Position numbers and translations under genes: made by a program
Assembly: GCA_038030265.1 (NCBI GenBank)
Contig: CM075943.1
Coordinates: 30,938,001-31,002,000, forward strand
From: Corythucha ciliata
Lineage: Eukaryota > Arthropoda > Insecta > Hemiptera > Tingidae
Reading direction: 5' to 3'
Length of the DNA stretch: 64,000 bases
Part shown: piece after piece, positions 47,717-59,999 of the stretch
Position numbering within the stretch: position 1 is the first letter of the stretch
Layout of the letters: the number at the start of each line of letters is the position of its first letter
Notes under the pieces: generated by a model
Databases searched by the model: none
Seen by the model: only the letters and a program-made list of their open reading frames with translations
Told to the model about the DNA's origin: nothing

Positions 47717-50700
47717 AACGTTAGCCCGTAACATACGTTATACATACATACATGCATGCATGTATACCTACATACCTACATGCTTTACACAAGCTCCAGT
47801 ACAATATTGTATGCATCTACTTTTAGTTTATCCTATCAATTAAATAGTCGAAATAATAAGGCATTGTTCGATAATTCGCAGCGTTTTTCATTCAAGCATA
47901 ATCGTGTTTAGTTATCATTCCGTTTCATTTCCTAACGCTGTAATGGGAGTTGAGACACATCTGACTGCGGTGTAAGTAAGTCGAAATGCGCACAACGCGT
48001 TGCGGGTAAATCGAAGTTGCCAGAACGCGTTGTGGGTAAAATCGGAAGACCCATGACGCGAAATAAACTCACCCTAACCATTATTTTGGCTATTGAGTAA
48101 AATGAGTGACCCAGAACGCGTTATGTTATGGGTATTTCATTCCGACCCCTGGGCGAAAAAAATTACCCGCGACGCGTTGTGAGTATTTCACACTGCCCAT
48201 ATAAGCGTTGTGGGTAAATTTGTCGGGCAATGGACGAATTCGGCCATTGCGAATAACAATGATAACAAATCGAGATCTCTTGAGTTATTTCAGCCTTGTT
48301 GAGAACCGGCCGGAAACATTATTTTGGGTTAATCGACGTATTACATGTGATGCCACTCGCCCACAATTTTGTTGCAGCCACAGCCCCGTGTTGTCCGCTT
48401 GTTGAACAACGAAACATGAAACTAAAAGTTTATAGTATGAATTATTGGAGCTTCTTCCCGAGTTATTGTCACAGTAAAATGAATAGCAATCTAATCGCTC
48501 TGCAAAAGTAGCCCTTCCTACTTTCGCCATAAATGATAGCTCCCCTACAGTTTTTTGATTCTACACCTTTTCTAGGAAGTCTTTTAGGGATGGAGGGGGA
48601 GGCAAGTTATCGATACGAAATACCATAAGTAGTTCCTGGCCTCTTTCCTCTCGTTTCGTTGAAATAATTTCTTCCTACAAACTGTAAAAATGACTTCGGA
48701 CTGAATAGACTATGATTTATCATTTAACTACAGACAGAGTAGGAAAATGCGGAAAGTGGGAGAGTCAATCGTGACGGCAATCCCCGCCTTTCCTCATTAC
48801 ACAGCCAGTCAAACACTAGGTATCACTTATAAGAATGATGCAGCGTTTGGCACGTCTTCGCGGCGGTGATGTTGAAAAAATGAAAATCCTTCTTGGTCCA
48901 AGACCCCTCCCCCACCACTACCACCCAGTCACTCGACAATATTATCAAAGTGACTTATCTTTCTGCTTCTCTCGTCATCCTCCATTGTCTCATCTTCTCA
49001 CGTCGTCCGTCGTGAAACAAGATAGGATAATAGCAAACATTTACCTATCCTAAAGGCGAGAGAAAAGCCTTTTTTCGCCTCTTTACCCTTTAATTCTACT
49101 GGGGTTTTTTCTTCTTTCTCGGAAAATATTGTTTTTTCGCACTGTTTGACCGGTTTCTGGAGGTAATGTGAGCGTTAAACAGGAGAAGTCATAAATAATT
49201 TTAGCAGTTAAGTGATTCCCCAATAATTAATGTTCAGGTGATGTTGCCACACAATAAAAGAAGCGACGAATTGAGTACCATCGATGAAATGGTACTTGGA
49301 TGATGTGAAAAGAAGAGAAATTTTGGGGAAATTAATTTTCGCTTGACCATGTATATGAGGATTGGTATAGGTATGATGTGCTAATTAGGCCCGGGGTATT
49401 ATCGTTCTTTTCCGTTCAGGAGAGGTTAATGATGGCCTAATTATTCTCGTTATTCAATGTTGCTGAGAATTAGACTCTATTTTGACTTCTCTACATTCCC
49501 TTAAAGTAATGTCAGAAGACTCTACGAAGGCCCTCAAAAACGTGTAAATGAGAGAGTTGGTGCCTAAGAACATGTCTCGCATATTCAAAGCAATGCTTGT
49601 CACGAAGTGAACAGAGCTAATTTTTATTAGCATTGGGGAATTATGGTGAGACCTGAGAAAACGCGTTATGGTAGAAACAAGTGAATTAATAAAACGTTCT
49701 CTAGAAAGGTCGAGGGTTTAGTTAGAGCCTGTGCGACTTGTAAATATTGAATAAGATAAGAGTAATGTTAGCTCGACCTGGCAAAGAGCTTGTTGACAGA
49801 ATCATATTTATTTAAAAGGCAGTAAACGAGAAAAGCAATAGAAAAAAATGACAAATTTAAAACAATTTCAGTTGCAACAGGCAGTCTAGAGTCTAGGAAC
49901 AATGGGGAAGAAAAAAATAATAATAATTTTTTTTTGTTCCCTAGCCTCATAAAATCCAACAGAATCATCGGCTACACTTTGTCTAACGGTTGGCACCCTC
50001 TTAAAATGCATTATATCCCCTCCCCACATCTTCTTACAACGTTTCAAATGGACCAGCAGCGCTGTTCAGCCGCAGTACTCTTCAGCCGAGCATTATATGT
50101 AATTACGTTGAAATGCGTTCCATTTTAGACTATGTCTGACTCTTGTCGAAGCGAATTGGCAGCATCACCCTTTCCCCGCCCACCCACTGTCATCGACCAT
50201 GATCTGCCAAATGCCGTTCACCTTGATCGCTCGACAATACAAGTATAGTATTATTTTTCGAGAGAGCTGTAAAGTAGGCTGGGTCATAAGCGATGGAGTC
50301 CTTATAGACGTAGAAAAAATAGGTGGTGTTGATGGGTGGGGTGTTTTCAACGGCTGTGTAGTAATTAGATACATCTCAGAGATATTATCTTTTAATTAGA
50401 AACGGAGAATTTTTCAAATTTTTTATCGGAGGAATTGCTGTTTTGCCGTCATTATAAAACAAAAATTAACGTAATCCTTAACCCGAAACGCATGCCCAGC
50501 TCTATTAGTGCTTCTGGTTTACGGGAAAACAAATAAAGGAACTAATTTAAATTCATGTATAAAGCTCCCTCTTGAACCCCCAGTAAGTACACAAAAGCTT
50601 TTAAATGTCCAGAAGTTTAAGGTGACTGCTCTTAGTGGTTGGAGGACCGAGCTTGACGTCGAGGCTTCGAATGTTTTTAGGTTGCACGTTATACACTCCT

Positions 50701-52017
50701 GAAGAACCGGTCCTCTGGAAAGACTCTTGAGCCACAAACAAAACACACGTGTGGGTCACGTAGTGGATTTTTATAGTAAAACCTTTGAAGGTGGAAGAGC
50801 GGGGTACCGGCTAAGTACGCGGGACGAACTTTCGAGTATCGACACCAGATCCTCCTCATGAAAAAGAAGTGAACGCGTTAGGTTAATCGTCGATTTCAAA
50901 AATGTAAATGTATTTCTATTCTGACGCATAAAAAAACCAAAAACAATTCTAAATTTCTACCCTATCTGCACGCCCTCGGGAAAATGATCCCACTATTATG
51001 CTACCCCACGCCGATTGCTATACATCGAAGCCATAATAGTTCATTATTTCGTCAGAGCCTCAAAGGCACGATAAAAGCTATTAATACAGTTTTTATTCTA
51101 ATTTGAAAGATTATTTAAAAGTATAAAGGAGTTTTATACAGAAAAACACCCACAGGGGACACAACCTCCAAGGCACGGTGTCTATATACCCGTTACACCT
51201 CGCCTATATTGGAAAAACTCCTCCGCGTCTTGAGAAACGACGCGTGGTACGCGGACGAAAACCCTTTTTCTGATTCAGTAGCAGCTAAAGAAGAAAACAA
51301 ATTTAACAGCTGCCTACTCACAATCACTTTAAAAATCCGAGAGTGGGACGATCCCTCTCCTCTCCCGCAGCTGAAGGAACCCATAATTTTTTGTATGAGC
51401 CAAAGACTTATTCCCAACAAGAGGGCGATAGACGAAAAGAAAGTCCTTTATTGCCAATTTAACTGGAAAAAGAACTGTTAACTGAAGTTCTTTGTGAAAG
51501 AAATTCATAGGAATTGGTAGTTTGTTCTCCCTCTTCTTTGGAAGAAGGGAAGGAACTAATTGAACTTGAAATCTAGAAAACGGCTTTGTTTTGTAGTTTT
51601 TGTTTGTATAGTACAAGTATACCCGCACTACCTGAAACAACTAACTAAAAAAGGTGGGCTTAGACTCCAATTCAATTCTATGACATCAGTTAGATTCTAC
51701 GAAGACGTAATTGGTTTTCACTGCACGTCTGAATGACCTCCCGTGTTTTAACAATTTCATTTCTCCCCGCTTGATAAGTATGATGTTCAGTGCCCTAACT
51801 ATCTTTTTAACAATAAGCCCCTAATGATCTAGGCCTTTACTGTAGGCCTACAAGGCGGAAAATTGAAGAAAACAAATATTCTGCGACATCATTTAGCAGG
51901 AATCGTCTTTGAGCTATCAAAAGTCCCAAATGCTAGAAAAAAAGCAATGAGCAACGCCCTGAGCGACTGATGAATATAACGGGAATCAGGTTTGAAACTG
52001 AATAAAATTAAAATTTA

Positions 52018-52100
52018 TACAGGGTGGAAGGGGATATGTGTGACAAACATTTTTGGGTGATAGTAGGCCTCATTTGCGACCGAAATTACCATATACACCA
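52018..52100. repeat. dispersed ~80-bp repeat end, copy 1
   Basis: It starts ACAGGGTGGAAGGGGATA and continues GGTGATAGTAGGCCTCATTT. It is nearly identical to 55093-55175 for about 80 bp and then diverges, so it may be the terminus of a larger element. Confidence 0.75.
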
Positions 52101-52369
52101 TGGTCCGAAAATCAAAACCCTTCGAGATATGATTTTTCTAACGATTTTTAAGACTTAATCACAACGTTTCAAACAGTCTGATCTGACCGAAACGAGACCT
52201 TTTGCAGAACCGAATTGGATTCAGATAGTGTGCTTCTTCTGTGTCACTCATTTCGCCATTGGAGATCCGAAATAAGTTTGAGCGAGTCGAAAAACACAGT
52301 AAATTCTCCATTTCTCACATTTACCGAGGGAAAATAATTACAGTAGAAACACTACAACACAAGACAAGG

Positions 52370-52514
52370 CTTAAATACCTGTTCACAAGCTCTATGTTTT
52401 CGTTGTGTGGAGTCTATGTAACCTATCAAAATACTTCATTTTTCGAGGGAATAAATTTGTTTGGTTGCATAGACTCCACACAACACGAACATAGAGCTTG
52501 TGAACGGGCCTTAA
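52370..52514. mobile_element. palindromic MITE, family P copy 1
   Basis: Arms GTTCACAAGCTCTATGTTTT and, inverted, GTTCACAAGCTCTATGTTCG continue through GTGTGGAGTCTATG. The right end is GGGCCTTAA. Another full copy lies at 59724-59867. Confidence 0.88.
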
Positions 52515-52760
52515 AGGAACTGTAAAGGAAGCTCCCGAGCTTCCTTAGAGTTATCATAAGTATAACCAGCAAATAACATTCCTTAAAGGAACCACGAAGG
52601 TAAAAGTGGCTTTGTGAATACAATTTGTTCATGCCTTAAAGAACTCCTTTACAGTTCCTTAACCAATGCGGATAAGGTTGGTTTCTGAACACAAATTCCT
52701 GCTATAAGGAGCCACAAAGGTTAAGGTCTCGTAAAGGTGCGTTTCTGAATACGGCCCTTA
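52515..52760. repeat. AAAGGAAC-rich repeat ending in ACGGCCCTTA
   Basis: It contains repeated AAAGGAAC(T/C) motifs on both strands and ends TTTCTGAATACGGCCCTTA, like the element at 56487-56622. It is possibly one or two overlapping MITEs. Confidence 0.5.
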
Positions 52761-54823
52761 GTTTTCGACGAATAGTGATCGTTTCTGTGATAATTCAGTA
52801 CCTGATGAGTGAACTGACGACCATTTCCGATGACGATTTCTAGTTCCAAATCACCTAAATACGCCTAAAAAATATAATGGTGTATCTGGCATTTTCCCCA
52901 GTGAAGCTGCCCACCCCTGGATCAAGAACTGACTGCGCCCCCGAATGTACTATCTAAGCGTGAAGTAGTTTATACCTTCGTCGAACTCTTTTTTTCTTCC
53001 CGATGATGCCTAATTACTTAAACAATTTGTTCAAGTTGAATTTCGGATCTAAATTAGGGAATTGAAAGACGCAATTTATATGAGCTTACACTAATTTTGG
53101 CAAGAAAAGCGTCAATTTCACCCCAGAAACTGAGGTCTGAGCCGTTCGATCATTTATTGTCGAGTAACTTGGGCATCAACTATAGGAGGATCTCGCTATT
53201 ATAATTTTCACAATTAGAGCCTGAACGTCTTCAATGCCCTCTTTTTGTATTTCTTGAAATGGTGGCGGGCGATTTTTTATATTTATCCATGTACCTATTT
53301 CTGTCTATTTGTGGGGAAGGAATGAATGCAAAAAATTGCCGTGCAACAAGAACTTGTTTTAAATGTTTCGCGGATGATCATAAAACGTGGAAAAGTGGAA
53401 TCTGAAATCATTTCATTTGGTGGTACTCTATAAAAGTAGACAATTTTTCCGAGAAAGTGAACCGGTGTGATGAGTGTTCTATCTGTACCTATCATCTTCT
53501 GAAGATATGAACAGAAGGTACAACAAGGAAACGAAAACAAAACAAAATACCTACGCGAAATTAGTTTTCGGTTCAACTCCTTGAGACCTATTAATGAATA
53601 ACAACGGAGCACCTTCCTCCAACACCTATAATTAATAATTAAGCCAAAAATCCTAATCTTTCTTTCTTCAACATGAATTTCGAACAGGCGCCTCACGTGG
53701 CTTTGTTACACCAATTTAGTATTCACGACTGATGTGACATGGATGTGACAGTAGATAATTGATAATGAGAATGGAAAGAAAGAATCTAGGCAAATGCTTT
53801 GATTAAAAAAAGAAAAATGCGTTTGCACGATTTTCGTTCCATCCAAAACCACATAGCTCGTGTCAAGGGAGTGAAAATTATTGGCTCGGGGCACACACGA
53901 CGGCGCACGGGGAGGAGGGGAATAATTCGAGAAAACGAGCGTGGCATTGGCTCGCGATCAACTCGTTTTCCTCATTACATCGCAATGCCGGCTCTTTTAA
54001 ACGAGGTTCTAGGTGTGCTCGAGAGGGTGGAAATGTGTTTCGGGGGGGGGGGGGATCATAGGATTTATAACAATTGCGACCTCGATTACTCAGTCAACGT
54101 CGGATGGGCAAAGTCATGCATACGCAGACCTCGCTACAAGCCAAAGGAGTTGAGCAATTATACGAAGTATCTTCTTCAGTTCCATATTCAAAAGTGAAAG
54201 GATAGGGAATCTGCTGGGAACGGTTTCGTACGGTAAATGTTAGGAAAAAATAATAATTTATAGTTGAGAATTACATTAGAACAGTTTATTATTCAAGCAT
54301 ACTAAGGAGGATGTGAAAATTAAATTGATTAAAGCGAATTATAATAAAAACAGATCGACGTGGTTTACATACCTATTTAAAATTATACAATAAACAAATT
54401 TCGCTCATTCCGTTCGAGCAAAATTATTCGCCAGTTATTCGTAGGAATGATATATTTCAGACACAACATTTACGTTGAGGATCAGTGAACCAAGCTCATC
54501 TTTTGCCTAGTCAAGAGAGAATGAATAAGCGCTGTGCAGCTTACTCCTAGATGACTAGCCGTTATACTTACCCCGCAAGACACGCTTGAGTTGATGATCT
54601 GAGTTTCGTTCGGAAATACGAACTGCCTTCTCTTCTCTTCTATTGAACAATTTCCAGTCTTCGTAAAGACTGTTAAAAAAATGTTGTTCTAGATAAGAAC
54701 TTAAGAAGAGGGACTTTCGTTTGCTGGGTATATCCACCATTCGAAGGAAAAATAGAGACGATTAGAAGTAGGTACCTAAGGCCCTGGTCGACCACGTGGG
54801 CTTAAAGTTCCGTTTAACACTAA

Positions 54824-54957
54824 GGCCCGATTTCACCAAGATCAACAACTAATCACGATTACAATGTAAATACTTATTCAGAATTCATATGGGTCGCTAC
54901 TGGCAAATAATCACGATCAACTTTAAACGAGATCAATTTTGTTGGTGAAAATGGGCC
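54824..54957. mobile_element. 134-bp MITE with TAA target duplication
   Basis: Ends are GGCCCGATTTCACCAA and, inverted, GGCCCATTTTCACCAA, flanked directly by TAA at 54821-54823 and 54958-54960. A 3-bp TAA/TTA duplication is characteristic of PIF/Harbinger. Confidence 0.88.
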
Positions 54958-55092
54958 TAAGCTGAGCTTAATAGCTTAAATCCCAATCATAATATAGTAT
55001 TTTAAATACAAAATCTTTTAAACTCTTAGCAACGCTTAAACGAACATTGTCGACCTAACCCTAAGCAACCCTAAGTAGGTAATTTACCTACT

Positions 55093-55175
55093 ATACAGGG
55101 TGGAAGGGGATAAGTGTGACAACAATTTTTGGGTGATAGTAGGCCTCATTTGCGACCGAAATTACCATATACACG
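55093..55175. repeat. dispersed ~80-bp repeat end, copy 2
   Basis: It matches 52018-52100 (ACAGGGTGGAAGGGGATAAG...) and then diverges. Confidence 0.75.
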
Positions 55176-55529
55176 GCTGTCAAACTTTCACAAATTACTG
55201 AGAATTTACGCGACGGGATATCTTCAAGTGACGGTCCCATACCACGATTTGTCAATTTATCTTTTTTGTGTTGTGTCTCCCCTTGTGTTTCAAGTGTGAC
55301 CGTTCTATCTATTTCATTATTTTCGTTTTGTACGGGATTGGAACCTAGGCCAAAATAAATAATTTATAGGTCTGAAAATAATTATTTCGTCAAAGTGCAC
55401 GGTGAGTGGCACCGTTTCGACCTCTAGCTCACTACCGCGGCCGGAGCTGGGGCCAGGAAAAGGCCCCAGTGCCAGTGCGGCCTGGTCAGAGGTGTCACGG
55501 AAAAATGACGCAAGTGTGGTTCCCACGAA

Positions 55530-55608
55530 GGGATAATGTTATTTCTTATACGGGGTCCCTGGATCCCTCTTACGGCATTTTCTTCCCGACCGTTCGGAAT
55601 AAGGCCCC
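55530..55608. repeat. right-end fragment of family J
   Basis: It matches the right half of 44321-44459: GTTATTTCTTA, TTACGGCATTTTC and CCGACCGTTCGGAATAAGG. Confidence 0.7.
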
Positions 55609-55859
55609 AGTCGCAAGGGCGCACGAAAGTCCTCGCTCATCGCTGTCGACGCCACCACGTGAGACACCCGGGAGCTCAGAGGCTTCTCTTCCATCCAAAA
55701 CTCCTCTTTAAAACTTCAGTGGTGGCAGAAAACTGTGTTTTACTCCCGGATTTTTGCCTATCACTCGAATACTGCGCGTTCCACCAAAGCGTCTTCTGAC
55801 TCGCAAGTTGAAGAGCGTTACATTTCCTTCGAAATTCACTGGACAAACTCATTCCTCTG

Positions 55860-56320
55860 TCTAATAGGTACATCTCAGTTTTGTGACCTGCGAGGTGTCA
55901 GCCAACCGGTGGCGCCGATGGTATCGTGAACATAAAGGAAGTGTCTAAAAGCATTGCGGGGCGAATAAAACAGCTTATATATTTTCCTAGTGGCCGAAGC
56001 GTGAGAGAATCATCCGTTCCATATTTCAGATTGGGTGGTTTCCCCGGTGTCGTCGGCTGCAAATATTGTGCACATATACTCCGCTTAAAATCTCCGTAGG
56101 TGACGGGAGTCTGGATGAGTCTCAAATTAGTTGTGTTTTGCGGCCCAAGGATGGAAATTGTAGACGTTGTCACCCGTTGGCTACGTTCGATTGACAGCAG
56201 TCGAATTTTCGAAAATAGAACCGTAGCCGTTGCTCGATCACGCAGTCTCCAGCAGGGCATTCCCTTGTTGGACAATGGCCGTTATCCGCACAAACTTTTC
56301 TGTTCACTCCGGTCTTGAAC
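55860..56320 (+). pseudogene. decayed PIF/Harbinger (HARBI1-like) transposase
   Basis: Three fragments in different frames, in the right order, match HARBI1-type DDE transposase. First CDLRGVSQPVAPMVS (ends near 55929), resembling the helix-turn-helix GVSQPTVSRIV. Then 55941-56096: VSKSIAGRIKQLIYFP and LGGFPGVVGCKYCAHI, closed by TAG at 56097. Then 56100-56318: CGPRMEIVDVVTRW, DSSRIFENR and GIPLLDNGRYP. In active proteins the catalytic Asp lies in a GxxDxTHI-type motif; here it reads GCKYCAHI, so that Asp is lost. Stops and frame shifts confirm a dead gene. It probably derives from an autonomous element that could have mobilised TTA-flanked MITEs nearby. Element ends were not located. Confidence 0.85.
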
Positions 56321-56486
56321 TAGTCCACGCTCATCAATAAATTAAAATTAAGAGATGTTAATAGGCTGGCATTTCATACAATTTTGATAACTAATGTGCT
56401 TTTGAAGGCGTAAACAGCGAGAGGTTTCACATGATAAAGCGTACAGCCACCATTAAAAGCATATTTTCATTGTTTGTTTGCTTTAA

Positions 56487-56622
56487 GGCCCCTTTAGCCA
56501 AAGGAACTGCCAAGGAACTCTAAAGGAACGTTTCTGAACACGACTTTTAAAGGAATCGCTAAAGGAACCTTAGCTAAAGGAGCTCCTAAGGAGACGTAAA
56601 GGTTGTTTTCTGAATACGGCCC
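56487..56622. mobile_element. ~136-bp AAAGGAAC-rich MITE
   Basis: It is bounded by TAA|GGCCCCTTTAG on the left and TTTCTGAATACGGCCC|TAG on the right, with inverted AAAGGAAC motifs within. It is related to 52515-52760. The flanks do not form an exact duplication. Confidence 0.55.
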
Positions 56623-58642
56623 TAGAGGTCGAAATCTGAGAAATTCATTTTTTAGTGCGGTGGAGCGGCGAAAATGGGTTTTTAGTGGGCAAAAACCACG
56701 AAAGTGGCTTTTCAATTAGGCCACCCCCTGTGTCAAAGCCCATGCACATTTTTCGAGAGCATTGGAATTTCGTTAAGTTCACGAAATTTCTCTTATGTCG
56801 CTGTGAAACGCCGTGTGTAACTTAACTTCTGTTTCATTCCAAGTTCCTCAACCTCAGCTTTAGTGTTGTAACGTTTCGCAATCACTGGGTGAGCCTTCAA
56901 GAAGACAGAAATTATATTTCAGCTCTCGGGAAATACATAGAGAGAAAATCTCGTATTTTTAATGCGACATTTTTGTGACAAGATACCTTACGGGGGGCAG
57001 TCAAAGCAATTTCACAACGGGAACGAGAAAAAAAATGTTCCCCTTCACGCTAGTCCTAACCCTGAACTCAACTCACACCAAAATTCCCAAAATAAAACGA
57101 TTTAAACGCATCTAGTGTAAAAGTGAAAAAATACCGGATCAATCGAACTGAAGACCAACTGTAAACGTGAGAAAAACTGTCAAGATCACATATTTCAGCT
57201 TTGTAACGAGGGTTTACCGTGTCTGACACCAGAACCAGGCAAAACTGACCGAGAGGCGATTCCCTCAATCGCAACAATTGTTGAAGTGAATCCCCTTTCT
57301 GAATGAAAAAACATGTTATGTGGAAGCTCGACTGAATAGCAACATTCTATAATTATCAACTGTACAGTAGGTAGTGAACTAAGCTTAATTTCGAGTCAAA
57401 TCCAAGCGTGTAATCTAACATATTTTATTTAAAAACTCGGTGGCATTCATTGGGAAGGATATACGTTTTAATAAAAACATCTCGTTAGCAGCTCTCGTAA
57501 ATAATATCAGCTGGGAGTTTTTTTTCACCTAATTTGGAGGGGGTGGTAGTTTGGACCACGTCGATGTAGTATCTAATTACATCCATTTCTTTTCATTTTA
57601 TTTTTTGCTCTTTCTGCTACAGGTATACGAAGATGATAAAATTCCAAGTACAACACTGGAACAGTAAAAGCCAACCAAGGCTAACAAAATGAAATGGTTC
57701 ACAGCATTTGAAGAAAAATTTAATCTCTTCCAGGTCCAGGGGTTTTCAAACCCGAAACAAGGAAATGGAAAAAATTCAAATACAAAACACTCCAAGCACT
57801 TTCGTTCGGTTACTAAAATTGTTTACGTTCATTAGAAACTTGGAAAGACAAATTTCTCTGCCAAGACGATCCATCACCACTTTGATAACCTAAGGACTAA
57901 GGAGCTTGCACTGCAAGGGGCATCCACATCCATCCACTTCAACCCCTGTCGACCATGGACGGGAGAGAGAGCAATGCTTGGTTAGGAGGGGGACTGCGAC
58001 TGCCTTGCTTCGCAATGAAATATTGTAGCACTAATGTCATTTGTTCAGCGACCGAAACTATTATTGACTAGCTTAAAAAATAGGAGAACTATTCTGTCTA
58101 ATTTCCGATGGTTTGAGTAGAAGCTTATAAGAACTAAATGCGATATTATTTCTCACCCACCGACCGGCTGCCGGAGCGACTTTTTCATTGTTTGAATTCA
58201 GTAGTTCGTTATGGATTATTAGATCCAATTTTATGTTTTTAGCATCTTACGATAGTAAGACAACAGGTACCAATTTATCGGTGTTACGCAACGACGACAT
58301 TTCAGCGTCCAATAGTGGGAGGGGGGTGGCGGACGTGATTTTTTGGAAGTGGAACGTGATTTAATTCCGATCAAGGGGCATCCAAGAGGCGAACAATGAA
58401 CGTGATTTGGATCACATGATTTCTCATCGGTAGTCTTTGTAAGATTAAGCACGCGTTTTTCAAATAATAACTTTTAACTTCCAATAAAATTACTTCTTTG
58501 TATAAAATAAGAACTAAGTCCACCCGAACGTGCCCATAATCGTCTCTTACTTATTGTCTACAAAACCCCCCTCCACCGTATAACTCCGAGTAAAACCTCA
58601 ACACTCATTTCTGCCAAATTACACGTCATAGTTTGTAACAGG

Positions 58643-59185
58643 TTGACTGAGCAAACTCATCACTCACTCGCTTATATTACTTCGCCTTCTTCGCTCGCTT
58701 CCTGCGGGGTCACGCTCGGCTTCACGCCCTCACTAAAAAGCCGTGGGAGGCACAGGTACAGGTGCATTGTGCCATCCGAAGTTAATTGTGGGAGCCGAAT
58801 AGGTCGTTTCAGTAGCCCTTCCTCTAGCCCACTCTTCTTCCTCTTTTTTTTCCAAGTCCTTCTTCGCTTGAAATCAACAGGTTGCTTTGCCGCGGGAGAT
58901 TTATATGTGGGGGAGGAGGAGGAGGAGGCTAACAATAGAAACAATAATAGAAACTCTCTCAAAATGTCCGAAGAAAGAGAATGGGCAAAAAACTCACTGC
59001 AGAAGTTTGCTGATATAAAAAAAAATAGTTGTGGAAAATCAAACGTGAGGGGGAGAAGGAAGCCCAAAGTAATACCTTGGGCGACATTAAAGAAATATTT
59101 GAAAGCCAAATATTATTATTCAAGTTTATTGGTTAAGCTCAAAAGATTCTTTGTTAACTTTACTTCCACTGATATAAGTTTGTGA
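58643..59185 (+). other. longest anonymous open frame outside known genes
   Basis: The plus strand is open for 180 codons and the minus strand for 145 codons (58672-59109) in a GC-richer patch. The plus product contains a Lys-rich segment (SEEREWAKNSLQKFADIKK); the minus product has a basic stretch and ends EASEEGEVI. Neither is recognised, and no splice sites or conserved motif decide between them. It may be a decayed mobile-element gene or a chance frame. Confidence 0.2.
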
Positions 59186-59188
59186 TTT

Positions 59189-59270
59189 TTTAGGCCCCGT
59201 TTGCAAGCTCTACATATATCTACGCGTTCTGTGGAGTCTATGCAACCAAACAATGAGGAAGTTTCACATT
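59189..59270. repeat. family P partial copy
   Basis: It contains GGCCCCGTTTGCAAGCTCTA and GTGGAGTCTATGCAACCAAA, matching one arm of 59724-59867. Confidence 0.6.
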
Positions 59271-59723
59271 TTCCAAAATATTTTTTTTCGATGAGGCATA
59301 TCAATCCTTCCACGTAAATAAATAAATAAAAATTGTATACCCTTCATAAATATTTTGTATTTCTTAACAAAAGTTGGCATATTTGAAATCCCGCCAAAAC
59401 GAGCATTTTCTGCAACTTAATATCCCTTGTATTCTCTGTCCTTTTCATGCCTCTAAATAGCTCATATGTTTATCCTCCATTATTTTATTATTGGAGAGCT
59501 CTAGTAGAAAATACACAACAACAAACCGCACTCCGACAGCTACATTCAATCACGATGAAGTGCTACATTACAGGTGATTTTTTTTCGGAAGGCGCATATG
59601 ACAAAAACATGCTAGTTGGCGTGTTTGAAATGACCTAAAACTTCAAAAATCGCGTGTTTAGTAAGTGTTGGATTATTGTACGAACGGATCACGATTTATG
59701 CTCTATTTTAGCATAAATAAACA

Positions 59724-59867
59724 TTAAAGGCCCGTTCACAAGCTCTATGTTTGCGTCGTGTGGAATCTATGCAACCAAACAAATGTATTCCCTCGAAAAA
59801 TGAAGCATTTTGATAGGTTGCATAGACACCACACAACGAAAACATAGAGCTTGTGAACGGGCCTTAA
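59724..59867. mobile_element. palindromic MITE, family P copy 2
   Basis: Near-perfect hairpin: GGCCCGTTCACAAGCTCTAT at the left and the same sequence inverted at the right. TTAA occurs at both edges (TTAAAGGCCC, GGGCCTTAA). Pairing runs inward through the GCATAGA region. Confidence 0.92.
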
Positions 59868-59879
59868 AAATAGATTTAT

Positions 59880-59999
59880 GAATAAGTTCTGACCCACGAA
59901 ACTTCCTCATTCCCCTGAAAAATTATGGAATTTGATAGGTTGCGTATAGACACCACAGACGCATACCTTTCTTGGGCTTGCTTGTGAACGGGGCCTTAA
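59880..59999. repeat. family P partial copy
   Basis: Diverged half element ending GCTTGTGAACGGGGCCTTAA, with GATAGGTTGCGTATAGACAC. It lies directly beside the full copy. Confidence 0.6.

Larger units (their letters stand above)
45367..48268. mobile_element. 2.9-kb structure with ~200-280-bp terminal inverted repeats
   Basis: The left arm (about 45367-45550) and right arm (about 47985-48268) are inverted copies containing TTATTC(A/G)CAATG, CCATTGCCCGA, the phrase CATTTTACTCAATAGCC and GTGAGTTTATTTCGCGTCAT. Both arms carry several palindromes built on ACCC..AACGCGTT..GGGT. Smaller foldbacks lie inside (46248-46394, 46409-46802, 47234-47324, 47483-47716). No transposase was found, so it is either non-autonomous or a chance pairing of two inserted repeats. 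Confidence 0.6.

Noticed and set aside
53799..54197. 132-codon plus-strand frame and CpG-richer patch
   Set aside because: Considered as a first exon or promoter, but there is no ATG context, splice donor or matching protein; it includes a poly-G run giving Gly repeats.
55898..56275. 125-codon minus-strand open frame
   Set aside because: It lies opposite the Harbinger transposase relic; the plus strand carries the recognisable motifs.
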